A stretch of 64,000 nt of DNA from Micromonospora echinospora. Lineage in GTDB: Bacteria; Actinomycetota; Actinomycetes; Mycobacteriales; Micromonosporaceae. The notes under the pieces are model-generated. The model did not search any database and was not told the DNA's origin. It worked only from the letters and a program-made list of their open reading frames with translations. This document shows, piece after piece, positions 19,078 through 27,910 of the stretch. The stretch spans positions 3,348,001 through 3,412,000 of the forward strand of contig NZ_LT607413.1 of the NCBI RefSeq assembly GCF_900091495.1, given 5' to 3'. The translations under genes and the position numbers were made by a program. How positions within the stretch are numbered: position 1 is the stretch's first letter; each line of letters begins with the position of its first letter.

Positions 19078-19749
19078 ATGACCACAGCGAGGAGACGACC
19101 CACCGACGGGCAGATCCAGCAGGACGTCTCCGAGGAGCTGGTCTGGGAGCCCCGCGTCCCGTCGACCGGGGTTGGGGTGACCGTCCACGACGGGGTGGTG
19201 ACGCTCACCGGCCAGGTGGGCAGCTACGCGGAACGGTGGGCCGCCCAGCGGAGCGCGCAGCGGGTGCGCGGGGTCCGGGCGGTCGCCGACGACCTGGAGG
19301 TGCGCCTCGGCGCCGACGCGGAACGCACCGATGCCGAGGTGGCGCTCGCGGCGGTCCGGGCGCTCGAATGGGACAGCTACGTGCCGGCCGAGCGGCTCGA
19401 CGTCACCGTCGCCAACGGCTGGGTGATGCTCCGTGGCCAGGTGGAGTTCGGCTTCCAGCGGCGCACGGCCGAGAGCGAGCTGCGCCGGCTGCGCGGCGTG
19501 CGGGGCATCACGAACCTGGTCCGGGTACGCCCCCGTGGCCCGTCCACCGGGCAGGAGCTGCGCCAGCGGATCCAGCGGACGCTGACGCGCCGGGCCGGCA
19601 CGGAGGGGATCACGGTCGAGGTGGCCGGGGACGCCGTGTTGCTCGCCGGCACGGTGCGCACCCTGGCCGACCGGGACGAGGCGGAACGTATCGCCTGGTC
19701 GACCCCGGGGGTCTGCGTGGTGCGTACCGAGGTGTCCGTCTCCGGCTGA
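19078..19749 (+). CDS. BON-domain protein (three BON repeats)
   Basis: About 223 residues from ATG 19078, preceded by GGGGAGAGGGGAG. Three BON-like repeats are visible, each with the pattern (V/I)xVxxGxVxLxGxV: GVTVHDGVVTLTGQV (about 30-45), LDVTVANGWVMLRGQV (about 105-120) and ITVEVAGDAVLLAGTV (about 178-193), each followed by a helix and a V-rich strand. No signal peptide or TM is evident, so it may be cytoplasmic. BON domains usually bind phospholipid or stabilise membranes under osmotic stress. It lies after the htrA terminator and so is probably transcribed separately. Confidence 0.85.
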   Translation: MTTARRRPTDGQIQQDVSEELVWEPRVPSTGVGVTVHDGVVTLTGQVGSYAERWAAQRSAQRVRGVRAVADDLEVRLGADAERTDAEVALAAVRALEWDSYVPAERLDVTVANGWVMLRGQVEFGFQRRTAESELRRLRGVRGITNLVRVRPRGPSTGQELRQRIQRTLTRRAGTEGITVEVAGDAVLLAGTVRTLADRDEAERIAWSTPGVCVVRTEVSVSG

Positions 19750-19822
19750 GCCGGCCCGGTCGTTTACCCGCGGCGTTGACGGGAAGACGCCGTCCGGAAC
19801 CTGACAGGGGAGGCGTCTCGTC

Positions 19823-20923
19823 GTGAACCACTCGTCCGCCGCGCGCGAGGGGCCGTTGCGGATCGCCATGGTGGTGCCCCCCTGGTACCCGGTGCCCCCG
19901 TCCGGCTACGGCGGCCTCGAACAGGTGGTGGCCGGTCTGGTCGACGGTCTGGTCGACCGGGGACACCGGGTGACGGTCTTCGGCGCGGGTGCCCGCCACG
20001 GCACGGACGCGGCCTACGTCCCGACGGTCGGCGAACTCCAGCACGAGCGGCTCGGCGAGTCCCTGCCCGAACTGGCCCACCTGGCCCGGGTGCACCGTGC
20101 GCTCGACCCGGCCCGGTTCGACGTGGTCCACGACCACACCACGATCGGGCCGCTGATGGCCGACCGGCGGAGCCTCCCCACGGTCGCCACCGTGCACGGC
20201 AACCCGGTCGGTGAGTACGGCGACGTGCTGAGCCAGGTGCCCCCCTCGGTCGGCCTGGTCGCCATCTCGCACGCCCAGCGCCGGCTGAACACCGGCCTGC
20301 CCTGGGTCGGGACCGTGCACAACGCCCTGGAGACCGCGCTCTTCCCGCGTAAGCACGCGCCGGGCACCGGTCCGGTGCTCTGGCTGGCCCGGTTCAGCCC
20401 GGACAAGGGCCCGGAGGTGGCCGTCGCGGCCTGCCGGGCGGCGGGGCTGCCGCTGGTGCTGGCAGGCAAGTGCAACGAGCCGGGCGAGCGTCGCCACTAC
20501 ACGGAGGTGGTCGAGCCGTTGCTCGGGCCGGACGTGCGGGTGGTGTTCGACGCCGACCGGGAGACCTGCCTGCGGCTGCTGGTGGAGGCCCGCTGCCTGA
20601 TCATGCCGATCCAGTGGGACGAGCCGTTCGGCATGGTGATGGTCGAGGCGATGGCGACCGGCACCCCGGTGGTCGCGCTGAACCGGGGCGCCGTGCCCGA
20701 GGTGGTCCGGCCCGGGGTCACCGGACTGGTCTGTGACCGGCCGGAGGAGCTGCCGGCCGCGCTGCGCGAGGCGGCCCGCCTGCGGCCGGAGGACTGCGTG
20801 GCGCACGTGGCGGAGCACTTCTCCGCCGCCGGGATGGCGCGTGGATACGAGGCCGTGTACCGGCGCTCGGCCGCCCGGACGCACACCGCTCCCGCCGGGG
20901 CGGTCCGGACGCCCGTCCGCTGA
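19823..20923 (+). CDS. Family 4 glycosyltransferase (GT-B)
   Basis: A 366-residue cytoplasmic enzyme with the GT-B layout. The N-terminal acceptor half starts RIAMVVPPWYPVPPSGYGG and continues VAGLVDGLVDRGHRVTVF and DVVHDHTT. The C-terminal half has WLARFSPDKGPEVAV and the GT4 EX7E motif in EPFGMVMVEAMATGTPVVA, then NRGAVPEVV. It probably transfers a sugar from a nucleotide donor to a lipid or small molecule; the acceptor is unknown. The GTG start follows GGGGAGGCG. It appears monocistronic. Confidence 0.92.
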   Translation: MNHSSAAREGPLRIAMVVPPWYPVPPSGYGGLEQVVAGLVDGLVDRGHRVTVFGAGARHGTDAAYVPTVGELQHERLGESLPELAHLARVHRALDPARFDVVHDHTTIGPLMADRRSLPTVATVHGNPVGEYGDVLSQVPPSVGLVAISHAQRRLNTGLPWVGTVHNALETALFPRKHAPGTGPVLWLARFSPDKGPEVAVAACRAAGLPLVLAGKCNEPGERRHYTEVVEPLLGPDVRVVFDADRETCLRLLVEARCLIMPIQWDEPFGMVMVEAMATGTPVVALNRGAVPEVVRPGVTGLVCDRPEELPAALREAARLRPEDCVAHVAEHFSAAGMARGYEAVYRRSAARTHTAPAGAVRTPVR

Positions 20924-21012
20924 TGGATCGCCCACGCTCATCGAGCCCTCGGCCAGCGGTCGACGGTGAACCCGATTGACGGCGGGTTCGCGCGCTGGCT
21001 AGGGTTCGCCCC

Positions 21013-21042
21013 GTGTCGAGCCCCGAGGCGTCCAGACGCTAG
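21013..21042 (+). CDS. Putative leader peptide MSSPEASRR (attenuator uORF)
   Basis: GTG at 21013, eight further codons and TAG at 21040-21042. The start lies 7 nt after the TAGGGT -10 box, so the mRNA probably begins at or next to the GTG (leaderless). The last base of the stop codon begins a hairpin with 8-bp arms. Ribosome stalling on this short frame could change the folding of the following hairpins and release the exporter gene. There is no experimental support. Confidence 0.5.
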   Translation: MSSPEASRR

Positions 21043-21060
21043 CCACCGGTCTCCGGTGGC
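21042..21060 (+). terminator. Attenuator-like hairpin adjoining the leader stop codon
   Basis: GCCACCGG (21042-21049), loop TCT, CCGGTGGC (21053-21060): a perfect 8-bp stem that begins inside the leader stop codon. It is placed where a stalled ribosome would block its formation. Confidence 0.5.
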
Positions 21061-21322
21061 GGTGACGTCGCGCTGAAGCGCTGTCGGATCTCCCGACGGC
21101 GCGGTTCCGCCGTACCTGCCACCCGACGCCGTGGGCTGTCTCTCGCGAGGCCGCGACCAGGCTCACCGTCCTCGTCGCCTCCGTGCCGCAGCCCGGTTCC
21201 CCCCTCGCGCGGTGGTTCCCGTGCGCTCTGCCCGGACCGATGGCCCGTCGCCGTCCGGCCGTGCCCGCCGTGGTTCCACCGCGTCCTCTTTCATCCATGT
21301 ACGTCGAGGGACGTGGTGTGCC

Positions 21323-22504
21323 GTGCCAATTGCCATCTACCTGCTCGGACTGGCGGTCTTCGCCCAGGGGACGTCCGAGTTCATGCTGTCCGGCCTGCTC
21401 CCGGACATCGCCCGTGACCTGCGTGTCTCCGTCCCGGCGGCGGGAGTGCTGACGTCTGCCTTCGCCGGAGGAATGATCATCGGTGCGCCGCTGACGGCCA
21501 TCCTCAGCCTGCGGTGGCCGAAACGACGGGCACTGCTGGTCTTCCTGCTCGTCTTCATCCTGGTGCACGTCGTCGGGGCGGTCACCACCGACTTCGAGGT
21601 CCTGCTGGCCAGCCGGGTCGTCGGAGCGCTGGCGTACGCCGGCTTCCTGGCCGTCGGCCTGGCCACGGCGACCGGGATGGCCGGGCCCGACGCCCGGGGC
21701 CGGGCCGCCGCCGTCCTGCTCGGTGGCATCACCCTGGCCTGCGTCGCCGGGGTGCCCGCCGGTGCCCTGCTCGGTCAGCTGTGGGGCTGGCGATCGGCGT
21801 TCTGGGCGGTGGCCGTCGTCTCGGTGCCCGCCGTCGTCGCCATCCTGCGCTCGGTCCCGGCCGGCGCGCCCGACGTGGCCGCCCCCGGCGCCCGGCGGGA
21901 ACTGCGGGCGCTGCGCCGCCCCCGCCTGCTCGTGCACCTGCTCCTGGGCGCCCTGGTGAACGGCGCGACCTTCTGCACCTTCACCTACCTGGCTCCGCTG
22001 GTCACCGACGTCAGCGGGTTCGGCCGGCAGTGGGTGCCCGTCCTGCTGGTCCTCTTCGGCCTGGGATCGTTCGCCGGGGTGACCATCGGGGGCCGCATGT
22101 CGGACTCCCGACCGATGCGACTCCTCGTGCCCGGTGGGCTGGCCCTGCTCGTCGGCTGGCTCCTGTTCACGGTCACCGCGGAGCATGCGTACGTGGTGTT
22201 CCTGCTGGTCTTCGTCCAGGGGACCCTGTCGTTCGCGGTCGGTTCCACCCTCGTCACCCGGGCGCTGTACGAAGCCGTCGACGCGCCGTCCCTGGGTGGC
22301 TCGTTCGCGACCGCCGCCCTCAACGTGGGCGCGGCCCTCGGCCCCCTGCTGGGCGGGGCCGCCATCGGGGCGGGATTCGGCTACCGGTCTCCACTGTGGG
22401 TCAGTGCGCTGCTGGTCGCCCTGGCGTTCCTGACCGCCGGACTCGCCCGGACGGTGCGCCGGTCAGGACCGGACGGACCCGTCGGGGAGGCGGTCCCCAT
22501 CTGA
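21323..22504 (+). CDS. MFS exporter, Cml/CmlR-type chloramphenicol resistance family
   Basis: A 393-residue, 12-TM major facilitator. GTG 21323 is chosen because the family begins PxAIYLLGLAVFAQGTSEFM directly after the start. Motif A-like SLRWPKRRALL and motif C-like LACVAGVPAGALLGQ place it in the DHA1 drug:H+ antiporters, closest by recognition to Streptomyces Cml/CmlR chloramphenicol exporters. The likely role is proton-driven efflux of chloramphenicol or a related compound across the cytoplasmic membrane. The long leader with a mini-ORF suggests drug-inducible expression. Substrate is inferred from resemblance only. Confidence 0.88.
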   Translation: MPIAIYLLGLAVFAQGTSEFMLSGLLPDIARDLRVSVPAAGVLTSAFAGGMIIGAPLTAILSLRWPKRRALLVFLLVFILVHVVGAVTTDFEVLLASRVVGALAYAGFLAVGLATATGMAGPDARGRAAAVLLGGITLACVAGVPAGALLGQLWGWRSAFWAVAVVSVPAVVAILRSVPAGAPDVAAPGARRELRALRRPRLLVHLLLGALVNGATFCTFTYLAPLVTDVSGFGRQWVPVLLVLFGLGSFAGVTIGGRMSDSRPMRLLVPGGLALLVGWLLFTVTAEHAYVVFLLVFVQGTLSFAVGSTLVTRALYEAVDAPSLGGSFATAALNVGAALGPLLGGAAIGAGFGYRSPLWVSALLVALAFLTAGLARTVRRSGPDGPVGEAVPI

Positions 22505-22519
22505 CGCCGGTCGACCCGG

Positions 22520-22572
22520 CCGGGCGAGGCGAGTGCCGAGGTAAATCCTGCGCGACTGCTCGCCTCGCCCGG
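22520..22572 (+). terminator. Hairpin terminator after the MFS gene
   Basis: A perfect 14-bp inverted repeat (CCGGGCGAGGCGAG at 22520-22533, CTCGCCTCGCCCGG at 22559-22572) with a 25-nt loop, starting 16 bp after the stop codon. Confidence 0.6.
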
Positions 22573-22662
22573 TACGGTCGCGGGCGTGTCCGCACTGCGG
22601 GAAGCCCGACGGCTCCGTGTGGGGCCGCCCCGGCAGTTTCATACGGAGAGTAGGTCTGGTCG

Positions 22663-23043
22663 ATGGCGTGTCGGATCAGTGAACTCGTGCTCGAATGCCG
22701 CGACCCGGAGGCGCTGGCGCGGTTCTGGTGCGAGGTCCTGGACTTCGTGGTGCTCGATCGCGAAGAGGACGGCAGCCTGGAGATCGGGCCGCGCGAAGGG
22801 TTCGGCGGTCCGCAGCCGACGATCATCCTCAGCCCCCGCGACGAGCCGGAGCGGGCGAAGCCCCGGCTGCACATCGACGTCAACGCCACCGACCGCGACC
22901 AGGACGCCGAACTCGAACGCCTCCTGGGGATCGGGGCGCGTCCGGTCGACATCGGCCAGACCGGCGAGGAGTCCTGGCACGTTCTCGCCGACCCCGAGGG
23001 CAACGAGTTCTGCCTGCTCAGGGCCCGCCTCAACCCGCTCTGA
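22663..23043 (+). CDS. VOC (glyoxalase/bleomycin-resistance-like) family protein
   Basis: A 126-residue single-domain protein with paired beta-alpha-beta-beta-beta modules. ISELVLECRDPEALARFWCEVLDF opens the first module, PRLHIDVNATDRDQDAEL the second, and WHVLADPEGNEFCLL is the typical final strand with the metal-binding Glu. Start ATG 22663 follows ACGGAGAG. It matches the glyoxalase-like subgroup common in actinobacteria, whose substrates are mostly unknown. It converges with the trypsin-STAND gene. Confidence 0.88.
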   Translation: MACRISELVLECRDPEALARFWCEVLDFVVLDREEDGSLEIGPREGFGGPQPTIILSPRDEPERAKPRLHIDVNATDRDQDAELERLLGIGARPVDIGQTGEESWHVLADPEGNEFCLLRARLNPL

Positions 23044-23109
23044 CGGCGCTGGGCCCCCGGTGCGCTCCGGATACCCGGCCCGGTGGGCCGGGACCGGACC
23101 CGAGGCGGG

Positions 23110-26100
23110 TCAGGCGCAGGGCGGCTGCGCCGGGGTCCCGTCCGGCAGCAGTTCCCGCTCGGTTTCCGTGTAGTCGCGACCGGCAACGGCGCACAGGGTA
23201 CGGAACTGGACCTCGGGACGCAGGTCGAAGGTGAGCTCACGCAGACGGAAGGTCTCGTCGCCATCCCGCATGACGACGGTCAGGTGTTCCCCTCGCATGT
23301 GCTCTGCCGGCTGGCCGAGGACATGCAGGGTGTCGGAGTTGCTGGCATCGGTCAGGTCATGGATCGTCACCTCGCCCTCCTCGTAGCTGACGACGCGGTC
23401 GCCCTTGCCGATGCCGATCAGGGCGTGACTCGTCGAGACGGACGCGCTGCCGGCCAGTTGCTTCTGCCCGTCGACGTCCCAGACCCGCACCACCCCGCCG
23501 GTGTTCTGCACGGCGAGCCGGGAACCGCTCTCGTCGAACACGAGCGGCGGCCTCTCGGGTTCGCGGTCGTAGCCGGTCGGCGAGCTGACCGCGTGCCCCG
23601 ACAGGGTCGCGATGTGCCGGGGGGTGCGGAGGTCCCACAGCAGGATCTGGCCGGGGCCCATACTGCTCCGGGTGACCACCGCGACCTGGCCGGGGTGTTG
23701 CGGTCGGGCGACGAGGTGACCCTTGATGAAGACCTCGCCGATATGGCGAGGGCCGGTCCAGGGGGCGGATTGGGCGAGGAACGGTCGGGTGAGCAGGGCC
23801 GCGCTGGCGGCGTCGACCCGGGCGAGGTGGCCGTCGACGGTCGACAGGGCCACCTCGCTGCCCTCCAGGGCGACGACTCGCTCCACCTCGCCGCCCTGGA
23901 GGCCCCGATCACCGTCACTCACCAGCGCCTTCACCCCGGGTAGCACGTCGTCGAGGGGCACCCGGTCGCGCAGGTCACGTGCCGGGTATGCCGCGAGGAG
24001 ATTGCCCTGCGTGGTCCAGAGCACGACCCACTGGGAGTCCGCGGTCCAGGTGGGCGTGACATGTGGAAAGTAATTGTCGCCGAGTGGTGGAAGCGGCACC
24101 GACTGGCGGCGGGTTCCGCCTGAGTCGACGACCTGCAGGCTCTGCTCGTCAGCTATGGCCAGGAAACGCCCGTCCGGGGACAGACGGAAGGCGGCGTCAT
24201 TGACGGCGGGAAAGGGGCCGCCGGTGTCCTTCTCGGCACGTACCACCATCAGCGCGGTGCCGAGCGGCGCGAGGACGACCAGCCCACCGTCGTGGTGCGG
24301 CACCGCCGCGAGGCCGGGGTCGGAGAGTTCGTGCGCGCGGGGGATCCGGGCGTGGTAGCTCTCCCCGGTGCTCAGGTCGACCAGGGTCTCCTCGTCGTAC
24401 TGTCCGGCGTCGGAGCGGTTCCCGGAGTTGCGTGGCAACGGGTGGTATCGCGAGGTGCCGTCCATGATGCCGCCGGCGGCGAACAGGTCGGTCCGACGGC
24501 CGGGGACAGCGCCGAGAGGCTGTGAGTACTCGGTGTCACCGTCCCTCCACACCAGGAGTTCGCCGCCGGCCCCCAGCCAGACCTCGCTGCTCAGGTTGAT
24601 CTTCTTGGTGGAGGTGTACCGCAGTCGGGCGGTGCGGAAGTCCCTGATCTCGACCCGCTTGTCGTTGTCCGGGGTATAGCTGATCGTGACGACGAAGTTC
24701 GGGTCAGCGGTGAACGCCGCCTCGTCTGCTCCTCCCGCCGGGGCGATCCCCTCCGGTACGCGGATGCGGGAGCCGGACTCGGCCTCCCAGGCTTCCGCGA
24801 AGGATTCCTCGGCATTGTTCTTCATGGTCAGGAGCAGCCGCCTGCTGTCGCTGCTGAAATCCAACGTGGCCCTCGACACCGTCGCCGGCTGACGAGCCAG
24901 GGGCAGGAGCACCGGGTCCGGGGAGCCGTCCAGTCGCCACATGTGCACCGCGCCAGCGGCGGTCACGGCGAAGAACCGACCGTCCGGGCTGAGGGCGTTC
25001 CACTGGACCAGCCCCTTCGGGGCGTCGCGCAGCTCCCGTGCGCGTGGCTTGCCGTGCACGGCTCCGGTGACCGCGGTGTACACGGGCTGGTTGCCACCGA
25101 GCGTCGACCGGAGCACCAGGACCCGACCGTCCGGGGTGGCCACCAGATCATTGGCCTGCCCCCGCCAGACCGACGGGTAGCTACCCAGCAGGTCCTGCCC
25201 GCGTACGTACTGGGTCAGCAGAGCCTGGCGGGTCGCGGGGGTCTGCCGGGCGTTCCAGGCGGCCAGCGCGAGCTGCAACGCCGTGGCGGGATCGTCGGCC
25301 GGGTGGTCCGCGGAGGCCTGGGCGAGCAGGTTCGCGGCCTGGAGGCGGAGCTGCCGTTCGGCGCGCTGTAGGCCCTGCCAGGTGGAGAACGCCAGAACGA
25401 GGGAGATCACGGTGAGCAGAGCGAGCGCTCCGATCGCCGCCCGGCGGACGCGGATCCTGCGACGGGAATGGTGACGGCTCAGCTGGATGTAGGCGTACTC
25501 CTCGGCGGAGACATCCTTGCGGTGCCGGGCCAGCCTGCGGTCCGCCTCGGCCAGGTCGACCCCGCTCAGCAGGCGCGCGGAGTCGCTCTTCCGGGCCTGC
25601 CAGCGGTGCAGGTCGGCGCGCAGTTGCTCCTGCCAGGCCCGGAAGTCCCGGGACTCCACGAGCCATCCGTGCAGGAGCGGCCAGAGCCCGGTCAGCGCTT
25701 CGTGCGCCAGGTCGACGATCTCCTCCTGCCCGGCACCGCCCGGGGCGTGCGAGAGGACGAGGAGTTTCCCGGGGGCCAGTTCCCGGACCAGTTCGACCAG
25801 CTCGGGGGCGAGGTCCGCGGTACGGGCCGGCCTGCGGACGAAGGCGTCGTTGTCGCCCGGTCGCGCCAGCTGCGCGAACAGCCGGGGGGCGAGATCCTGC
25901 TGTTCCCGGGTCAGCGCGGCGTAGACGCCGTCCGCGTAGTTGACGAGCGCCCCCGCGACGCCTCCCAGGTCGTCGTAGGCGGCATGGGTGAGCATCGAAC
26001 GGCTGCGGCGCTGCCACAACTCGGTCAGAGTGAACTGGACCAGGGGCATCCGTCCGGGCTCGTCGCCCGCGTCCGCGACGATCCTCTCCGGCAGTCCCGG

Positions 26101-27381
26101 TTCGAACCACAGTCCCGGCACGGCGTCCACGGGCGCGGTCACCGCGCGCCTCAGGTCGTCGGCGGCCAGCGGCGCGAGGAACTGCACGGCGTCGCTGACG
26201 AGGTGGGACGTGCCGGCCGTCACCAGCACGTCCAGGGAGTCGGGGCGGGCGGTGGCGATGATCCGTAGCGCGCCTGTCCCAGTCCCGCCGGCCAGGCCGG
26301 AGAGCAGCCGGAAGAGTTCGCGCGCGTCGGCCGGTACGGCGCGGGCGTACTCCTCGAACTGGTCGACGAAGAGGACGTAGCCGGTGCCCTGGGCGCGTGC
26401 GAGGACCCGGCCGCGCAGTTCGGCGAGTATTCCTTCGTCAGTGGCGAGAAGTCGCGCCAGTTCTTCGGCTCGGGTGAGGCGCTCGACCTCGCCGAGCCCC
26501 GGTTCCAGGACATCGGTCAGCGCCCGGGCCAGAATCGAGGTCGCGTGAGCGCCCGGAACGGGCCGCAACTCGCATACGCTCATGCCTTCGCCTCGTAGCC
26601 GGGGCAGCACCCCGGCCTGCACGAGGGACGACTTTCCGCATCCCGACGGTCCCACCACGAGCGTCACCGGCCGCCGGTGAACGGCCTCGTGTATCCGGAT
26701 GGTGTCGCTCTCTCGACCGTGGAAGAACTCGGCATCCTCTTCGGTGAATGCCGTCAGCCCCTGAAAGGGGCAGGGGGACGGCAGAGTGTGCTCGTCGATC
26801 AGGTCAGCCGACGGCAGCAGATACGCGGTGGTCGCGCCTCGGTGCACGGCGACCGTCATCCCGACGACCCCGTCCTGCACGTCGTCCCAGACCGGCGATC
26901 CGCTGAATCCTTCCGCGACTCGCGGCCCGGGCAGATGCGCCTCCATCTGGAGCAGGCCCGAACCCTGCTCGGCCCGCAGCGTGCCCGACACCCAGCAGCC
27001 GTGATCAGCCCCAGCCGGGTAGCCGAACACCCGGAACGAGTGCCCCCAGACGCCGGTCCCGTCGACGAGCCTCGCCGGCCGTGCGCCCTCGACCGGCGCA
27101 TCGAGCCGCAGCAGGGCGACGTCAGCTCCCCCGTGACGCCAGGAAAGCACACTCGCCCGCACCGAGGGGCGGGCGGGCAGCAACGGGAAGTCGAGGTCCA
27201 CGCGCCCACTGGGTGCCTCTTCCACGGACGCCGGCAGGTCGAACACCTGCGCGACGACGTGAGCGCAGGTGCACACCACGTCCGGAGCTATCAGGAAACC
27301 CGCACCGACCACCTCGCCGTCGGCCAGGCGTATCCGCGCCTGCGAGGCCTGCAGGCTGTCGGTCCGCCACTCCACGGTCAC
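23110..27381 (-). CDS. Trypsin-like protease / nSTAND1 NTPase / beta-propeller fusion (conflict-system effector)
   Basis: About 1423 residues from GTG 27381, preceded by GGAAGGCGGG; a start at 27414 is possible. An N-terminal trypsin-like domain (about 10-215) has CTCAHVV (His about 40), GGADVALLRL (Asp about 87) and GFSGSPVWD (Ser about 161), so the triad looks intact. The nSTAND1 signature (PFQGLTAFTEEDAEFFHGRE) leads to Walker A GPSGCGKSS (about 244), Walker B YVLFVDQFEEY (about 337) and RIIATARPDS. A TM is near 648-668 (AIGALALLTVISLVLAFSTW), then an Arg/Gln coiled stretch. The C-terminal half (about 760-1423) is a WD40-like beta-propeller, ending around VVRVWDVDGQKQL. In such proteins the propeller senses a ligand, the NTPase acts as switch and the protease is the effector. 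Operonic with Trypco1. Confidence 0.9.
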   Translation of the reverse strand: MTVEWRTDSLQASQARIRLADGEVVGAGFLIAPDVVCTCAHVVAQVFDLPASVEEAPSGRVDLDFPLLPARPSVRASVLSWRHGGADVALLRLDAPVEGARPARLVDGTGVWGHSFRVFGYPAGADHGCWVSGTLRAEQGSGLLQMEAHLPGPRVAEGFSGSPVWDDVQDGVVGMTVAVHRGATTAYLLPSADLIDEHTLPSPCPFQGLTAFTEEDAEFFHGRESDTIRIHEAVHRRPVTLVVGPSGCGKSSLVQAGVLPRLRGEGMSVCELRPVPGAHATSILARALTDVLEPGLGEVERLTRAEELARLLATDEGILAELRGRVLARAQGTGYVLFVDQFEEYARAVPADARELFRLLSGLAGGTGTGALRIIATARPDSLDVLVTAGTSHLVSDAVQFLAPLAADDLRRAVTAPVDAVPGLWFEPGLPERIVADAGDEPGRMPLVQFTLTELWQRRSRSMLTHAAYDDLGGVAGALVNYADGVYAALTREQQDLAPRLFAQLARPGDNDAFVRRPARTADLAPELVELVRELAPGKLLVLSHAPGGAGQEEIVDLAHEALTGLWPLLHGWLVESRDFRAWQEQLRADLHRWQARKSDSARLLSGVDLAEADRRLARHRKDVSAEEYAYIQLSRHHSRRRIRVRRAAIGALALLTVISLVLAFSTWQGLQRAERQLRLQAANLLAQASADHPADDPATALQLALAAWNARQTPATRQALLTQYVRGQDLLGSYPSVWRGQANDLVATPDGRVLVLRSTLGGNQPVYTAVTGAVHGKPRARELRDAPKGLVQWNALSPDGRFFAVTAAGAVHMWRLDGSPDPVLLPLARQPATVSRATLDFSSDSRRLLLTMKNNAEESFAEAWEAESGSRIRVPEGIAPAGGADEAAFTADPNFVVTISYTPDNDKRVEIRDFRTARLRYTSTKKINLSSEVWLGAGGELLVWRDGDTEYSQPLGAVPGRRTDLFAAGGIMDGTSRYHPLPRNSGNRSDAGQYDEETLVDLSTGESYHARIPRAHELSDPGLAAVPHHDGGLVVLAPLGTALMVVRAEKDTGGPFPAVNDAAFRLSPDGRFLAIADEQSLQVVDSGGTRRQSVPLPPLGDNYFPHVTPTWTADSQWVVLWTTQGNLLAAYPARDLRDRVPLDDVLPGVKALVSDGDRGLQGGEVERVVALEGSEVALSTVDGHLARVDAASAALLTRPFLAQSAPWTGPRHIGEVFIKGHLVARPQHPGQVAVVTRSSMGPGQILLWDLRTPRHIATLSGHAVSSPTGYDREPERPPLVFDESGSRLAVQNTGGVVRVWDVDGQKQLAGSASVSTSHALIGIGKGDRVVSYEEGEVTIHDLTDASNSDTLHVLGQPAEHMRGEHLTVVMRDGDETFRLRELTFDLRPEVQFRTLCAVAGRDYTETERELLPDGTPAQPPCA

Positions 27382-27476
27382 GGTCCCGCCTTCCTTCCTC
27401 CCGTCTCCGCTCACCGGCCCCGGAACGCGACAGCGACGTCGACGGCTGGCCGGCGATCAGAAGGGCGAATCGCAGC

Positions 27477-27827
27477 TCACTCGTCAGTGGTCGACGCCGA
27501 CGGTGTGGCGTCGCGCCGTTGCCACTCGAACAGGACCTTCACCTGTCCCTCGACTCCGGTCTCGGCCAACACCAACCGGCCCTTGGCGGTGACCTTCACC
27601 CCCAGTTCGATGGCCACCCGATCGGGCGGGTGCGCCTGATTCCACGCCTGTCGGGCGACCCCGGCGGCGATCGTGCGGAACTGGGCGAAGGAGTCCTCGA
27701 ACGATTCGGTGAGGCGACCCACCACGTCGCCTGCTCGACCTGCCGAAACGATTCCCTCCACCTGTTCGGTCACCTCGGCGAGCACGACCGAACCGTCCGA
27801 CAGGGGCACCTCGACATAGAACGGCAT
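27477..27827 (-). CDS. Trypco1 (CU044_2847 family) trypsin-co-occurring protein
   Basis: About 116 residues. ATG 27827 is chosen because GGAGGG lies 10 nt upstream and the family begins with the V(E/R)(V/F)PLxDG strand (here YVEVPLSDGSVVLAEV). Helices around residues 35-60 follow, and a final beta-rich half includes VAIELGVKVTAKGRLVLAETG and VKVLFEWQR. I recognise the CU044_2847/Trypco1 family, named for its association with trypsin-domain conflict systems. The trypsin-STAND gene begins 95 bp downstream on the same strand, exactly the expected context. It has no TM or catalytic motif; it may be a substrate, adaptor or regulator of the protease. Confidence 0.85.
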   Translation of the reverse strand: MPFYVEVPLSDGSVVLAEVTEQVEGIVSAGRAGDVVGRLTESFEDSFAQFRTIAAGVARQAWNQAHPPDRVAIELGVKVTAKGRLVLAETGVEGQVKVLFEWQRRDATPSASTTDE

Positions 27828-27910
27828 CTGATCAATTCCCTCCGACGGGCATCCGATGTCCAAATCCAACACGGTATGAGCGACGGTCAAACTCTTGGAT
27901 CAGCTCAGGC

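Larger units (their letters stand above)
20924..21322 (+). promoter_or_regulatory. 400-bp leader region of the MFS exporter gene: promoter, leader peptide, serial hairpins
   Basis: No conventional gene lies in this stretch. A well-matched sigma70-type promoter is present: TTGACG at 20976-20981, an 18-nt spacer and TAGGGT at 21000-21005. Seven nucleotides later comes GTG 21013, which opens a 9-codon frame. A run of GC hairpins follows: 21042-21060, 21083-21097 (GTCGG/CCGAC) and 21098-21111 (GGCG/CGCC). About 210 nt of further leader carries no gene. This organisation is typical of ribosome-mediated attenuation upstream of actinobacterial antibiotic-resistance genes; the assignment is inference. 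Confidence 0.6.

Noticed and set aside
24743..26268. Open frames opposite the trypsin-STAND gene
   Set aside because: No domain signals; the minus strand has continuous recognised domains.
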